The notes under the pieces: generated by a model
Database searches by the model: none
The model's input: the letters and a program-made list of their open reading frames with translations, nothing else
Told to the model about the DNA's origin: nothing
Origin: Streptococcaceae bacterium
Lineage (GTDB): Bacteria > Bacillota > Bacilli > Lactobacillales > Streptococcaceae
Assembly (NCBI GenBank): GCA_902836505.1
Contig: CADFQU010000053.1
Coordinates: 1-6,775 of the forward strand
Reading direction: 5' to 3'
DNA: 6,775 nt
Translations under genes and position numbers: made by a program
Shown: piece by piece, positions 5,913 to 6,775 of the stretch
Position numbering within the stretch: position 1 is the stretch's first letter
How the letters are laid out: the number at the start of each line of letters is the position of its first letter

Positions 5913-6775
5913 TTATAGCGCTTTACGAGCAGCTTTTGCCGCTTCTACAAGACGGATCAAGCTTTCTTTTGTTTCTTTAATTCCACGTGTTTTCAAACCA
6001 CAGTCAGGGTTGATCCAAACTTTTCTGCTTGGTACTTTGGCAAGGATCGCTTCGATGGTGTGGTCGATTTCACCTTCATTTGGCACACGAGGTGAGTGGA
6101 TATCGTAAACCCCAGGTCCAACCTCTGTTTGGAAGTTTTTCGCTTTGAGTTCATCCAAGATCTCAAGGTTTGAACGGCTAGCTTCAAAGGAAATAACGTC
6201 CGCATCCATGTTGTCGATAGCTGGGATGATATCTGTAAATTCTGAGTAACACATGTGAGTGTGGATTTGAGTATCAGGCGCTACTGTTGAGTGTACCAAG
6301 CGGAAGGCTGGAATAGCCCAGTCAAGGTAGTCTTCGTACCAGTCGCTACGACGGAGTGGCAATTTTTCACGAAGAGCAGCCTCGTCGATTTGGATAATCT
6401 TCACACCTGCAGCTTCAAGGTCAAGAACTTCTTCCTTGATAGCAAGAGCGATTTGAAGAGTCGAATCTTTGATAGAGATGTCTTCACGTGGGAATGACCA
6501 GTTGAGGATGGTAACAGGTCCAGTCAACATCCCTTTAACAGGTTTGTTGGTACGGCTTTGTGCATAGCTAGACCATTTGACAGTGATTGGGTTGAGACGA
6601 GTCACATCACCCCAGATGATTGGTGGTTTAACTCCACGCATACCGTATGATTGTACCCAACCATTTTTAGAGAAGAGGTAACCGGACAAGTTTTGACCGA
6701 AGTACTCCACCATGTCATTCCGCTCGAATTCACCGTGTACAAGCACGTCAAATCCAACTTCTTCTTGCCATTTGA
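5913..6775 (-). CDS. metE: Cobalamin-independent methionine synthase MetE, 5'-truncated by window edge
   Basis: 5-methyltetrahydropteroyltriglutamate-homocysteine methyltransferase (EC 2.1.1.14) transfers the methyl group of 5-methyl-THF triglutamate to homocysteine through a zinc site, making methionine without vitamin B12. The frame is open through the right edge, starting [24 protein letters not shown] at 6746 is an internal valine, not a start. The 286 residues here are about the last 38% of a protein near 750 long. The zinc ligands are all in this part: His173 and Cys175 in HTHMCYSEF (171-179), Glu197 in SFEASR (195-200), and Cys258 in NPDCGL (255-260). Their spacing agrees with His641, Cys643, Glu665 and Cys726 of E. 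coli Met[14 protein letters not shown] (81-93) is also a MetE hallmark. The promoter and any methionine-responsive leader lie beyond the window. Confidence 0.97.
   Translation of the reverse strand, partial: KWQEEVGFDVLVHGEFERNDMVEYFGQNLSGYLFSKNGWVQSYGMRGVKPPIIWGDVTRLNPITVKWSSYAQSRTNKPVKGMLTGPVTILNWSFPREDISIKDSTLQIALAIKEEVLDLEAAGVKIIQIDEAALREKLPLRRSDWYEDYLDWAIPAFRLVHSTVAPDTQIHTHMCYSEFTDIIPAIDNMDADVISFEASRSNLEILDELKAKNFQTEVGPGVYDIHSPRVPNEGEIDHTIEAILAKVPSRKVWINPDCGLKTRGIKETKESLIRLVEAAKAARKAL

Noticed and set aside
5878..6108. Plus-strand open frame across the metF-metE junction
   Set aside because: It overlaps conserved MetE coding sequence on the other strand, including the NPDCGL zinc motif, and shows no protein features of its own.

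Overview
The window looks like Streptococcus chromosome, most likely from the mitis, sanguinis or gordonii side of the genus. The MetF, MetE and HutH proteins read as typical streptococcal versions, the GGAGG ribosome sites are strong, and the intrinsic terminators are A/T-flanked hairpins. This placement is by recognition of the proteins, not by a search, so the species is not fixed. No mobile element, CRISPR array, RNA gene or repeat family is visible. The DNA is almost fully coding and the longest gap between genes is about 130 bases.

Layout. Bases 1-1773 (+ strand) hold the end of a histidine utilisation (hut) operon: the C-terminal 232 residues of histidine ammonia-lyase (hutH, cut by the left edge), then complete formimidoylglutamase (hutG). 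A hairpin sits between them and a strong terminator follows hutG. Bases 1897-4833 (- strand) hold one very large gene for a 978-residue regulator. It has a winged-helix and BTAD (SARP-like) head, a STAND-type ATPase core and a TPR-like tail. It has its own sigma-A type promoter and faces hutG tail to tail. Bases 4907-6775 (- strand) hold the end of a metE-metF operon: the last 286 residues of cobalamin-independent methionine synthase (metE, cut by the right edge), complete methylenetetrahydrofolate reductase (metF), and a clear terminator just before the regulator promoter.

How the genes fit together. HutH starts histidine breakdown and HutG ends it by hydrolysing formiminoglutamate to glutamate and formamide. 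MetF makes 5-methyltetrahydrofolate, which MetE uses to methylate homocysteine to methionine. The regulator lies between the two metabolic blocks. Its targets cannot be read from the sequence; hut, metEF or neither are all possible.

The most useful second-look points are the start of the regulator (ATG at 4833, not the longer open frame that runs back into the metF terminator), the T-tract inside its promoter spacer, and the hutH-hutG hairpin. That hairpin has its uninterrupted U-run on the antisense side, so it looks built to stop antisense transcripts rather than the hut message. I found no convincing new multi-gene system. The regulator is the least explained gene.
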